64,000 nucleotides of DNA from positions 980,001-1,044,000 of the forward strand of contig WVSP01000001.1 in NCBI GenBank assembly GCA_015689735.1. Reading direction: 5' to 3'. Both the position numbers and the translations under genes were made by a program. The notes beneath the pieces are model-generated. The model searched no databases. It was given only the letters and a program-made list of their open reading frames with translations, and was not told where the DNA came from. The stretch's first letter is position 1; each line of letters begins with the position of its first letter. Source of the stretch: Rhodobacterales bacterium LSUCC0031 (GTDB taxonomy: Bacteria; Pseudomonadota; Alphaproteobacteria; Rhodobacterales; Rhodobacteraceae). This document shows positions 16,993-25,152 of the stretch, piece by piece.

Positions 16993-18882
16993 CTAATTGC
17001 CCGATGCGCGCGATCCATCTCGCGTGAAGCCCAGCGGCAACCCCTCGAGCATCTGGGTCAACGCCACGGCGTCGGACTGGGCAATGAGCGCCCCCATGAT
17101 GTTGAGCCAGTCATTGATCGAATTCTCGGCCGAGAGCTCCGCGCGTTCGCATTTCACCCGTGGATGCTCGGTTGGAATTTCTGATCCGCTGACGAGCAGT
17201 TCTTCGTAGAGTTTCTCACCCGGGCGCAAGCCCGTGACCTTGATCGCAATCGCGTTGGCCGCGGCCGTTCCCTCCCCCTCCCAGAACGCGTCGCGCCCGT
17301 GCAACTGCGCCATGGTCTTTGCAAGGTCCAAGATCTTGATCGGTTCACCCATGTCGAGCAGATAAATCTCGCCTTGCTTGGCCATCGCGCTGGCCTGCAC
17401 CACAAGTTGCGCCGCCTCCGGGATAGTCATGAAGTAGCGTGTGACATCAGGATGGGTGAGGGTAATCGGTCCGCCAGCTGCGATCTGCGTTTCGAATTTC
17501 GGGATAACGGAACCCGATGATCCCAAGACATTGCCGAACCGTACAGCGCAATATGTTGTGCCGGGAAATTCCTTTGCTTTGGTCTGAATCACCAGTTCTG
17601 CAAGCCGTTTCGTGGCGCCCATGACATTGGTTGGCCTCACGGCCTTATCAGTCGAGATAAGCGTGACGGTCTTTACGCCGAATTCACCGGCCGCCTCTGC
17701 GACGGCTGCGGTGCCGAAAACATTGTTACGAACGCCTTCTGTCACGTTTGCCTCGACCAAAGGCACGTGTTTGTAAGCGGCTGCGTGGAACAAGGTCTCG
17801 ATCGCGTGATCCTTGATCGTACACGCTATGAGATCTTTTTGCACGACTGAACCGAGGACCGGCACCAAGATGCAGCGATCGTTGCGAGAAGATAGACGTT
17901 CGGCCAACTCCTCGTGGATGCGGTAGAGCGCATATTCCGAAACATCGAAGAGAACCAACCGCGCTGGCCCTTGATCAAGGATTTGGCGACAAAGTTCGCC
18001 TCCGATCGAGCCACCCGCGCCGGTGACCAATACCGATTTGCCCGCAATTGTCTTGGACATCAGTTCGGGAATTGGGGGAACAGGATCGCGACCTAACAAC
18101 TCCTCCACGGTGACGCGCCGGAGCTCGGACACCCTTACCCTGCCGGAGACGAGATCAGAGACATCGGGTATGATCTTGACCTCCAGCCCAAGATCCGACA
18201 GCATCCGCGCTGCACGACGACGCCCTTCCGAATTTGCATCAGAGATGGCCAGAAGTGCCGTTTTGATGCCAAGACTTGCGACGCTTCGTTCAGCAAGCGC
18301 CGGGCGGATCACGCGCACCCCGCCAATATCAGCGCCGTGCAGTTTTTTGTTGTCATCGACGAAAATCGCAGGACGATAGTTCCTGCTTTGGTCGAGTGCC
18401 TGCAAAATCTGATGACCGGCATCGCCCGCGCCATAGATTAAAATCGGCTCCCGTCCTTGGTCCTTCGATGTAAGGTAAATGGTCCGCATGATCAGCCGCG
18501 TCCCACCCGTAATGATCAGCAAAAGCGCAAAGTAAATTCCTGGCACGGACCGTGGGACAAAAAGGTCGAAATACTGGCTTGCCGCGAACATTGTCGCAGC
18601 CGAGATCGCAACGCCGATGCTCACCGATCGCAAGGCGCGATCCGCCATGAACCGAATGACTGCCCGGTAAAGCCCGAGCGCGACAAAGGTGACAACCGTC
18701 ACAGGAACCACAATCAACAACACGGCCCAGCTTTGCGGTTGCAGCGTGGTGGCAATCCCGTCAAGCCGCAGGATCATGGAGAGCCAAAAGCACAAAGCCA
18801 TCGCGCCCACATCGAAAGCAACCTGTATCGCCCGCTTCGGCCCACGCGGTAGCTGGAACAACTTTTGGAACGGTGCTGTCAT
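16993..18882 (-). CDS. UDP-N-acetylhexosamine 4,6-dehydratase, FlaA1/WbpM/PglF membrane type
   Basis: A 629-residue protein with four to five N-terminal membrane helices and a first Rossmann-like domain with IYGAGDAGHQIL near residue 150. The catalytic SDR domain begins at about residue 283 (VLVTGAGGSIGGELC). It has ISTDKAVRPTNVMGATKR, where the usual Tyr is Met as in the WbpM/PglF family, followed by RFGNVLGSSGSVIP. The expected product is UDP-4-keto-6-deoxy-GlcNAc. The gene lies 161 bp upstream of the reductase-transferase fusion in the same orientation and would supply its substrate. It is divergent from the NusG-like gene. Confidence 0.9.
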   Translation of the reverse strand: MTAPFQKLFQLPRGPKRAIQVAFDVGAMALCFWLSMILRLDGIATTLQPQSWAVLLIVVPVTVVTFVALGLYRAVIRFMADRALRSVSIGVAISAATMFAASQYFDLFVPRSVPGIYFALLLIITGGTRLIMRTIYLTSKDQGREPILIYGAGDAGHQILQALDQSRNYRPAIFVDDNKKLHGADIGGVRVIRPALAERSVASLGIKTALLAISDANSEGRRRAARMLSDLGLEVKIIPDVSDLVSGRVRVSELRRVTVEELLGRDPVPPIPELMSKTIAGKSVLVTGAGGSIGGELCRQILDQGPARLVLFDVSEYALYRIHEELAERLSSRNDRCILVPVLGSVVQKDLIACTIKDHAIETLFHAAAYKHVPLVEANVTEGVRNNVFGTAAVAEAAGEFGVKTVTLISTDKAVRPTNVMGATKRLAELVIQTKAKEFPGTTYCAVRFGNVLGSSGSVIPKFETQIAAGGPITLTHPDVTRYFMTIPEAAQLVVQASAMAKQGEIYLLDMGEPIKILDLAKTMAQLHGRDAFWEGEGTAAANAIAIKVTGLRPGEKLYEELLVSGSEIPTEHPRVKCERAELSAENSINDWLNIMGALIAQSDAVALTQMLEGLPLGFTRDGSRASGN

Positions 18883-19315
18883 TAATGCCTGGTGCCTATG
18901 CGAACGGAGATATCAGAAGAATGCCTTGCCCCGATGCTTCGACTATGCCCGAGAGAAATAAATGTCTAGCGACTGTACCGTACGGACCTTACGTCTTTGG
19001 CGCGACTGCGTTTTTCTGACTGCCCGAAAGTCGGGCTTTGCAGCGGGAGTGACACTAGGGCTTCAAGTGATTTTTTGGTCCACTCTCAAGCGATAATGTG
19101 GCAAAGACTGCGCACGGCTTACTATGTCGCGGTGCCAAATATTCGCCATCGCAAGTGGCGTATTCGGGCACAACAGCACATGGCCCGGCGGTAAGCCTGG
19201 TGGTGTTGCAGGGTTGAAGCCGTCCGCAATGGCTCGTAGCTACAGGCTTTGCTTATTCGGGCCTGGGGCATTAGATTGCCGCGCAAGGCATTGCACAAGC
19301 CGGGGTGTTTTAATC
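18883..19315. other. Divergent intergenic region and leader of the NusG-like gene
   Basis: About 430 bp between the 4,6-dehydratase and the NusG-like gene, presumably holding both promoters, though I could not assign boxes. It contains an 8-bp palindrome CCGTACGG at 18976-18983 and a GCCCGA/TCGGGC hairpin with a 3-base loop at 19022-19036. A nested hairpin follows at 19132-19172 (GTGCC outside, CGCCA inside, pairing with TGGCG and GGCAC). Such leader hairpins could act in attenuation. Confidence 0.4.
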
Positions 19316-19828
19316 TTGATTGAAAGGCAAAAAAGCGATGTGGCAGCTTGGTTTATTGTCCAGCTCAAGCCTAATGGCTTGACGCGGGCAGTGACCAACC
19401 TGGAGCGGCAGGGTTTTGTGCCCTTTGTTCCCCGCGAGCGGCGGTCGGTGCGGCGGGCGGGCAAGTTCGTGAGCGTCGATGCGCCGGTTTTCCCTGGTTA
19501 TGTCTTTGTCGAGCTTGACCCAGAGGATCGCGGCTGGCGGGTGATCAATTCGACCTATGGCGTGGCAAGGATCGTCAGTTTCGGAGGGCGGCCCGCGCCT
19601 CTGCCCAAGGGTTTGGTCGAAGAAATGGCCAAGCGCTATGCCGTCGTGGGCGAGGCCCCGCCGCCCTTTGATGTGGGTGAGGCGGTGATCTTGCGCGAGG
19701 GGCCTTTCGTCGATTTCCTGGCCAAGGTGGAGGCGGTCGACCCGCAGCACCGGGTTCATCTGTTGATCGATTTCATGGGCCGCCAGTCGCGCATCGTGGT
19801 GAGCGCAGAGAAGCTCGCCAAAGGCTGA
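19316..19828 (+). CDS. NusG/RfaH-like transcription antitermination protein
   Basis: About 170 residues. The NGN domain runs from AAWFIVQLKPNGLTRAVTNLERQGF to near residue 110, with PVFPGYVFVELD and NSTYGVARIVSFG. A KOW domain follows, with VGEAVILREGPFVDFLAKVEAV. This is the two-domain plan of NusG paralogues such as RfaH that bind RNA polymerase and let it read through long polysaccharide operons. No good ATG lies near the domain start; TTG at 19316, GTG at 19340 and a distant ATG at 19229 are all possible. It sits beside long glycan operons, as expected for a dedicated regulator. It is convergent with the YdcF gene, 9 bp away. Confidence 0.85.
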   Translation: MIERQKSDVAAWFIVQLKPNGLTRAVTNLERQGFVPFVPRERRSVRRAGKFVSVDAPVFPGYVFVELDPEDRGWRVINSTYGVARIVSFGGRPAPLPKGLVEEMAKRYAVVGEAPPPFDVGEAVILREGPFVDFLAKVEAVDPQHRVHLLIDFMGRQSRIVVSAEKLAKG

Positions 19829-19837
19829 GGCCGGAAT

Positions 19838-20575
19838 TCAGCGGATTGCGTAGTAGGCGCGGCCGATCATTTCGCGAACGAAGAGGGAGATGTCGTCGAG
19901 GGCCTCTGCATCGGGAATAAAGTCGATGATCGTGACGCGATTAAATTCCTGTCGGTAATCCACAGCGATCGGGCGGGGATCGAGGCCCTGGTCGCGGAAG
20001 ACCTGCAGCGCGCGGGGCATGTGGAAGGCGGAGGTGACAAGGCCGATCCGCGCGCCGGGGGGCAGCATGGCTGCGATGGCCTGCGCCTCCTCTGCCGTGT
20101 TCTGGGCCGGGGTCGTGAGAATGATGTTATCGGGCGCGATGCCGCGGGCAAGGGCGATGTCGCGCAGCACCTCCCCCTCGGGGCGGCCGGTGGACCAGGG
20201 AAGCTGGCCCCGGATGAGGATGAGGGTGTTGGCCTGGCCTGTGGAGAGGAGGGTCAGCCCCGCCTCGATCCGGTCCACGGTGTCGCCGAATTCGTAGATC
20301 AGGGAGCCGTCCTCGGTCACGATTGCGCGGATCATGCCACTTAGCACGACGACATGATCGAGCTGTTCGACGGACGTGAGCGGCTCAGGCGGGAAGTCGC
20401 GTTCGAGATAGGCGAGCGCCCGGTTGGCGAGGATGGGGTTCGTCGTCAGGAGGAAGAGGAGGAGGGTGACGAGCTTGATGGCGCGGGATCGTGTGAGGAG
20501 GGAGAGAAGCGTGAGCACAAAGAGCGCCATGATCGGGCTGGCGAGCGCGGGAAGGAGTTTGTGGAGGTAGATCAT
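19838..20575 (-). CDS. YdcF family (DUF218) membrane-associated protein
   Basis: 245 residues from the ATG at 20575; the frame upstream of it is proline-rich and not protein-like. Two N-terminal membrane helices (LASPIMALFVLTLLSLL and KLVTLLLFLLTTNPIL) precede a DUF218 domain with DHVVVLSGMIRA, NTAEEAQAIAAMLP and GLVTSAFHMPRALQVF. YdcF/SanA/ElyC-type proteins are tied to envelope polysaccharide or undecaprenyl-carrier functions, but the reaction is not settled. The 30 bases before the start are almost pure C on the coding strand and give no recognisable ribosome site. Confidence 0.8.
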   Translation of the reverse strand: MIYLHKLLPALASPIMALFVLTLLSLLTRSRAIKLVTLLLFLLTTNPILANRALAYLERDFPPEPLTSVEQLDHVVVLSGMIRAIVTEDGSLIYEFGDTVDRIEAGLTLLSTGQANTLILIRGQLPWSTGRPEGEVLRDIALARGIAPDNIILTTPAQNTAEEAQAIAAMLPPGARIGLVTSAFHMPRALQVFRDQGLDPRPIAVDYRQEFNRVTIIDFIPDAEALDDISLFVREMIGRAYYAIR

Positions 20576-20896
20576 GTGCGGGGGTCCGGGGGAGGGGGGG
20601 AGGGAGGTATGTCTTGGGTTGCCGGTTTTGTCGATGTGGGGGGGGAGGATTGGGTGGATAGCTGGTGCTTCTGGACATTTGGCTGGGAAGTGCCGCCGTT
20701 TCGATAAAATAAGGGTTGTCTGTCGAAAGCGGCCCGGCTTTTTCAGTAAAGTACTGCGAATTGTTGGACGCGGCACTGGGTTGGATCAACGAAGAGTGTC
20801 GCCAAAATGAGTCAGTAAAAATGACCTATTTTTGAGTGGTGAACGCCCTTCGCTCGGGTGCCGACGGTACAGGGAGCTGCGGGGGTTGACCGGGCG
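20576..20896. other. Intergenic region with a G-quadruplex-like tract
   Basis: The plus strand at 20580-20604 has four consecutive G-runs of 5, 5, 7 and 3 separated by 1-3 bases, which fits a G-quadruplex motif; another long G-run lies at about 20638-20645. The tract is immediately upstream of the ydcF-like start, with the G-rich strand as template. No gene is recognised in the remaining 250 bp, which are visibly more AT-rich. Confidence 0.5.
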
Positions 20897-21148
20897 TTAT
20901 TCGCACTTAGGGGATGGCAGTCCGATGCGTATGCCCGGCCGGTCATCTGGTGTTCCTAAGAACTCGATGCCGGCTGCTTCGAGTGTGCTCTTGACCAAGG
21001 TTAAGGTCTTGACGGTTGTCGACTGGATCATCCGTTCGCTTTCGAGGCGGCGGATGGTCTTTTCCGAAAGGCCGCAGGCATCAGCGAGGTCCTTCAGCGA
21101 CCAATCCAAAGCAGATCTAGCCATCTTGATTTGAATGCCGCTCAACAT
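20897..21148 (-). CDS. Small XRE-family (Cro/C1-type) regulator
   Basis: An 83-residue protein from the ATG at 21148; a TTG 12 bp upstream is also open. The helix-turn-helix is WSLKDLADACGLSEKTIRRLES near residues 16-38. A short C-terminal part of the VKSTLEAAGIEFLG type follows, a layout common in small alphaproteobacterial regulators. It is divergent from the recombinase gene, and the 35 bp between them hold a TGTCCA-N5-TGGACA palindrome suited to be its operator. It probably controls the recombinase and itself. Confidence 0.8.
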   Translation of the reverse strand: MLSGIQIKMARSALDWSLKDLADACGLSEKTIRRLESERMIQSTTVKTLTLVKSTLEAAGIEFLGTPDDRPGIRIGLPSPKCE

Positions 21149-21176
21149 TGACACACCCAAAAATGTCCACTATTTG
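21148..21176 (+). promoter_or_regulatory. Candidate promoter for the tyrosine recombinase
   Basis: TTGACA at 21148-21153 (perfect -35) and TATTTG at 21171-21176 (weak -10) are separated by 17 bp. Transcription would begin close to 21183, next to the ATG at 21184, so the mRNA might be leaderless. Assigned by pattern only. Confidence 0.4.
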
Positions 21177-21180
21177 GACA
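21164..21180. promoter_or_regulatory. Operator-like palindrome between divergent regulator and recombinase genes
   Basis: TGTCCA at 21164-21169 and TGGACA at 21175-21180 form a perfect 6-bp inverted repeat with a 5-base spacer. It covers the candidate -10 box of the recombinase promoter, a classical position for repression by the adjacent XRE protein. Confidence 0.5.
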
Positions 21181-21183
21181 ATT

Positions 21184-22098
21184 ATGACCTTGAGAGCCAA
21201 AAGCCCCGGACCGCGATGGGAAGAGCAGTTGCTCCGGCTTGAAGGTGCGTACGCCCCATCCACCATCCGCGCATACTACGATGATGTGAGAAGCTTTGTC
21301 GATTGGTGCGCTGCTAATGGGCTGCATCCCTTTCCAGCAAATGTCAGCACTGTTTGCGGCTTTGTGGATGAGCAGGGGAGACGGCTCGTGCCGACGACCG
21401 TTCGTCGGCGTCTCGTAGCTATTGGAAAACTGCACCGACTGATGGGACTGCCTGACCCTACGCGCGACGAAGACGTCCGTCTCGCGCTCCGTCGAGCCAT
21501 TCGTTCTCGAAAAAAGCCGCCTCAACAGGCGAGAGGGATGTTACGGGCGCAGCTGCGCGAAGTTCTGGCCGTGCAGCCCGATACGCCTTGGGGCATTCGT
21601 GACAGTGCAATCCTCGCTCTCGGGTTCGAAATGCTGGCGAGGAGGTCTGAGTTGGTGGCCTTGCGGAACGAAGACCTGGACTGGCGTCCGGACGGTACGC
21701 TGCGCGTTACGATCCGTCGAAGCAAGACGGATCAGGCCGGTCTGGGGCGCTACGTGTTCACATCCAAGGAAACGGCGCGCGTGGTTCGGTCTTGGATCGA
21801 TTGGAGGGGACCGGACTTCGAGTTCCTTTTTTGTCCAATTTATCAGGGTAAGGCGGTGCGGCGCGACCTGAATTCAGTGACTGTTCGACGAGCCATCCAA
21901 AACGGGGCAGCGAGGGCAGGTCTTGAGTTTAGCGGTGAGTTCAGGGGGCACTCACTACGAGTAGGCGCTGCTCAGGAGCTCCTTTGTGCTGGCCATGACA
22001 CAGTCGCCATTATGCGTGCCGGTGGTTGGAAGTCGGTGGCGACCTTGGCAAGGTACCTGGAGTTCGCGGAACACAATGTCTGGGAGATGGCGCGTTGA
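21184..22098 (+). CDS. Tyrosine recombinase/phage-type integrase
   Basis: About 304 residues from the ATG at 21184; upstream in-frame starts exist at 21148 (TTG) and 21163 (ATG), within the operator. The N-terminal SAM-like core-binding domain has YAPSTIRAYYDDVRSFVDWC. The catalytic domain keeps the family residues: Arg in ML-ARRSELVALR, Lys in RRSKTDQAG, HSLRVG (His-x-x-Arg), the GGW Trp/His position, and Tyr in LARYLEFAEHN. It should be an active site-specific recombinase. No tRNA or att-like direct repeat was recognised nearby. Its place at the edge of the foreign-looking block makes it a candidate agent of acquisition. Confidence 0.88.
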   Translation: MTLRAKSPGPRWEEQLLRLEGAYAPSTIRAYYDDVRSFVDWCAANGLHPFPANVSTVCGFVDEQGRRLVPTTVRRRLVAIGKLHRLMGLPDPTRDEDVRLALRRAIRSRKKPPQQARGMLRAQLREVLAVQPDTPWGIRDSAILALGFEMLARRSELVALRNEDLDWRPDGTLRVTIRRSKTDQAGLGRYVFTSKETARVVRSWIDWRGPDFEFLFCPIYQGKAVRRDLNSVTVRRAIQNGAARAGLEFSGEFRGHSLRVGAAQELLCAGHDTVAIMRAGGWKSVATLARYLEFAEHNVWEMAR

Positions 22099-22199
22099 TC
22101 AGTTGGCTGCGTCAGTCTTGCGGTGCGTGTGAGCTTCGGCATTCAAGGCTTCCGCAAGCTCCGTCCCTTTTGCCCAGCTGGGAGACTTTGAGCCACTCG

Positions 22200-22244
22200 C
22201 CAACTCTTGGACAGATTTCCGGTTTTTTTTAAGCTACTGCCTGC
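22200..22244. repeat. IS3-family terminal segment, copy 1
   Basis: A 45-base stretch starting CCAACTCTTGGACAGATTTCC and ending AAGCTACTGCCTGC at the 3' end of the IS3-type remnant. A similar 44-base segment occurs alone at 26227-26270 in the same orientation. It is read as the right terminus of the element. Confidence 0.5.
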
Positions 22245-23082
22245 ACCTGCTGATCGGTTTGGATTGCATTTAATTAGACCACGGCGGGCGGCTGTCCGCC
22301 ATGGGCCGTGTGAGGGCGTTGGTGGTTGTAGAAGGTGATCCAGTGCCCGATGCTGACACGCGCCTGCGAGCCGGTTTCTCAAGCGTGCAGATAGACGCAT
22401 TCGTACTTTAAGGGGCGCCAGAGACGCTCAATGAAGATGTTTTCGATGCAGCGTCCATTGCCATCCATCGAGATCCGGGTGCCGACCATTTTCAGCCGGT
22501 CCGTCCAGGCGAATGATGTGAACTGCTACCCCTGATCGGTGTTCATGATCTCGGGCGGGCCGAACTTGTGGATCGCCTCGTTCAACGCTTCGACGCAGAA
22601 GTCAGCTACCATGGTGTTGGACATGCGCCAGGCCAACACCTTCCGGGTAAACCAGTCCATGATCGCGACCAGATAGAGGAAGCCATGGCGCATCGGGATG
22701 TAGGTGATGTCGGCGCACCAGACCTGATTGGGCCGTTCCACGCGCAGCCCACCCAGCAGATAGGGGTAGGTCTTGTGCTCCTTTGCTGGCCGGCTGGTGT
22801 CGGGCTTCTGGTACCCTCTCGCGCGTTCCTGCGGAATACGCTGCCGGGCAGCGGATCGGCATCGTTTCGGGGCTTACGCGGCGCCACTGGCGCCACGGTC
22901 CCCTGCACCATGAGCCGCATCAGTCGACGAATGCGCTTGTAGTTCACGACAGACCCCTCGTTCCGCAGGTGCCACGTCAGCTGCTGGACGCCGTAAAACG
23001 GCGCTTCGAGGAACTGCTTGTCGAGCACCACCAGCCTGTCACCGTGATTTAAACCGGAAAACTCTGCCTTCGGGCGGTCCAA
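22204..23082 (-). mobile_element. Decayed IS3-family transposase (orfB) remnant
   Basis: On the minus strand successive frames show the IS3 orfB pattern. First comes LNHGDRLVVLDKQF and YKRIRRLMRLM, then YQKPDTSRPAKEHKTYPYLL, WCADITYIPM (first Asp), EIMNTDQG (second Asp) and FIERLWRPLKYE (Glu), ending in YNHQRPHTAHGGQPP. Three lesions are visible. About 85-90 bases appear to be inserted with a frame change between RLMRLM and YQKP (roughly 22815-22908). A TAG follows NTDQG at 22527. A TGA stands where Trp is expected, near 22380. No orfA is present beside it. The element cannot be functional. Confidence 0.8.
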
Positions 23083-23309
23083 CGTTGGGGCTCAGGGCAG
23101 ACGTCAGATCGTAGCCTACGTCACTGTCCGATTTTCGGGGAGCAGCTCATATAAAATTACAAGCCAGCCGTTTCCGCTTGATAGCCATGGATACCAGTGT
23201 TACGTGCTCAAGAGTGAGCAGAGATCCGCAACTCGTGTTACGCAAGTTATTCATCAGCCAACGCTCCCTCAAAGCGAGGCTGACTGCGGTAGCTATGAAT
23301 TAACCCAAA

Positions 23310-23675
23310 ATGGCTAGCACACAGTCTGTCAGGCGAGAAGAGGCGCGGCTGAAAGTTCTCCGATATATTTCAGAGTTCCCAGAAGCGTCCACTCGGCAAA
23401 TTGCAGAGCACATCGGCATTTCTAACGGTCAGAGTTTCTACGTCTTGAAGTCCTTTGTGGATAAAGGTTTGGTGAAAATAAGTAATTTTGCAAACAGCAA
23501 AAATAAATCGCAGTATCTTTACTTGCTGACGGCTGAGGGGGTGGTCGAGAAATTGCGCCTGACTGAGAAATTTCTTGAAATAAAGCGAGAAGAGTATCGC
23601 TTATTGCGGAAAGAAATTGACGCTCTTGCTTCGGACATCGATGGCGCCTCATTGACACGCGATTTATTGGAGTAA
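23310..23675 (+). CDS. MarR-type EPS-associated transcriptional regulator
   Basis: A 121-residue winged-helix protein: LKVLRYISEFPEASTRQIAEHIG, then ISNGQSFYVLKSFVDKGLVKI as the recognition part, a beta wing with NKSQYLYLLTAEGV, and a C-terminal helix LEIKREEYRLLRKEIDAL. This resembles the short MarR-like family repeatedly found beside exopolysaccharide clusters of beta- and gammaproteobacteria (MarR_EPS type). The coding bases are clearly AT-richer than the left block, and the gene stands between two dead insertion sequences, so it probably came with the central block. A plausible role is control of that block. Confidence 0.75.
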   Translation: MASTQSVRREEARLKVLRYISEFPEASTRQIAEHIGISNGQSFYVLKSFVDKGLVKISNFANSKNKSQYLYLLTAEGVVEKLRLTEKFLEIKREEYRLLRKEIDALASDIDGASLTRDLLE

Positions 23676-24054
23676 CAATTCTATTGTTCAGTGGAAGTTT
23701 TGAGCATCCTGATCCGAGAAGCATATCACGGGATTGTTCCAGCTAGGACCGTCAGATAGCCTTTCGCTGTCCGTCGTAAGGCATCTTTCTGCAATAAGTG
23801 CTGTTTACCTAACGCCGGATTATCACTTGAAGTCAGGACCCATGGATCGGCTTGGGTGGCGACTATCGACGTGATAAAAAATCCCAAGATTGGGGAGGGC
23901 TTGTTGGCGATTTTTTGGTTGTTGGAAGCGCGGGTTGACCGGCTGCGCCCGTATTCCCGAAGTTCAGCAGTAAGCCTTGGGTCGATGACAGGAAAATTCT
24001 GAGCGGTATTACTTTCACATAACGCATTGGGTAAATTTAGAAACATGCGCCTGC
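23676..24054. other. Gap between the EPS-type regulator and the IS5 remnant
   Basis: About 380 bp. A 106-residue open frame lies on the minus strand (23726-24046), but I recognise no family in it, it has no convincing ribosome site, and I do not call it a gene. The sequence is probably debris of past insertions. Confidence 0.4.
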
Positions 24055-24650
24055 TCTTGATGGTCTGCCAAAGACCGTCACAACCGTTGGAAGCGTTGGA
24101 GCCGGATGGGCGTGTTTGCCACGATCATGACTGAGCTTGCCGCCCAGTTCCAGGATGCCGAGATCGTGATGATCGACGCGACCTACGCGAAGGCACATCA
24201 GACGGCCTCAAGCATGGCGCTTCGAAGGGGGGAGGCAGGGGCGACTGCTCGGGCGCACAAGCGCAGTCTCAACTCGAAACTGGACGTCTTAGCGGACGCG
24301 AAGGGTCGCCTGACCCGCATGTTCCTTTCGGCAGGCCAGGCGTCGGGCTGTATCGGCACACGGGCTCTGCTCTCCTCGATCCCGCTGCCTTGCTCTGGGT
24401 TCGGGATTGCGATACTGACTGGTTCTGCAATCCCCTGACCGACACCGGGTAAGACCGTCATGCTATCCCGCTGAAGTCGGACGGAAGCGATCCCGCACGA
24501 TGCAGACCTCTACCGCCAGAGACGCAAGAGCGAAAATATGTTCGCCCGATTGAAGGACTGGTGGCGCATGGTAACAAAATACGACCGATGATCGATCTTG
24601 TTCTTCTCGGCCTGCTTCTTGGCAGCCACCATTGTTTATTGGTTATAAGT
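24055..24650 (+). mobile_element. Decayed IS5-family transposase remnant
   Basis: Pieces of an IS5-type transposase can be read in different frames. GLPKTV and NRWKRWSRMGVFATIM lie around 24061-24125 with a frame change between them. Then come VMIDATYAKAHQTA (first catalytic Asp), LNSKLDVLADAKGR, a DTDWF piece near 24415, KRSE-MFARLKDWWRMVTKYDR near 24535, and FFSACFLAATIVYWL at the end near 24645. Several frameshifts make it inactive. The 332-base open frame at 24106-24438 is only part of it. Confidence 0.75.
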
Positions 24651-24882
24651 CTGGAAGCAAGGTGCGAGGTGAGTAAGTGAGACGATAATCCGGCATGCCG
24701 TCTCATATACGCTCCTGCTGTAAAGGTACTGAACTTCAACCTGCCGCATCTTGACCGTGTGTTTCGGTTTTTTGTTTTCTAGCCAAATCGAATCTTTCGA
24801 AAACCGAAGCAAGTCTAACCTAATTGATGGAGCACTTCGGTGTGGGCACCTCAAAATGATCCTTCTGATTTCCTAAGATATA

Positions 24883-25152
24883 ATGAGCTGTCGGGTTGAT
24901 CCTAAATTGGTTTCAGATAATCTTTTTGTATGCAGTAGCCAGCGCAGCTTAAAGCACATCAAGGATATGGGCGTAGAAATTGATATCCATCAGTTTGTCC
25001 AAATGGACGAAGGCTTCTACAAACCCTGCGCAGAAAAGGACTTGGTTTGGTTCAAGCTAAAGGCCTATGAGATCGTCAATTATTGCAATGTGCCGGCGCT
25101 TGCAGAGGTCGGATCTAAAGTGTTCACGCAAGATCCTATCGGAGCCGACTAG
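24883..25152 (+). CDS. Small hypothetical protein coupled to galE, possibly a truncated gene
   Basis: An 89-residue frame starting at ATG 24883, whose TAG overlaps the GTG of galE by one base. The bases are AT-rich like galE. I do not recognise the family. It has no obvious membrane segment and contains several Cys and aromatic residues (for example WFKLKAYEIVNYCNVP). It may be the 3' end of a larger gene cut by the insertion events just upstream. Confidence 0.4.
   Translation: MSCRVDPKLVSDNLFVCSSQRSLKHIKDMGVEIDIHQFVQMDEGFYKPCAEKDLVWFKLKAYEIVNYCNVPALAEVGSKVFTQDPIGAD

Noticed and set aside
20354-20707. A glutamate-rich 117-residue plus-strand frame over the ydcF start
   Set aside because: It arises from the G-rich tract and the antisense of the ydcF membrane helices; low-complexity and without family.
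23726-24046. A 106-residue minus-strand frame between IS remnants
   Set aside because: No family, no ribosome site and surrounding sequence that is debris; kept only as a note in the gap entry.
24763-24808. A 9-bp inverted repeat (TTCGGTTTT / AAAACCGAA) near the small frame upstream of galE
   Set aside because: The loop is 28 bases and there is no related context, so a functional hairpin is not supported.
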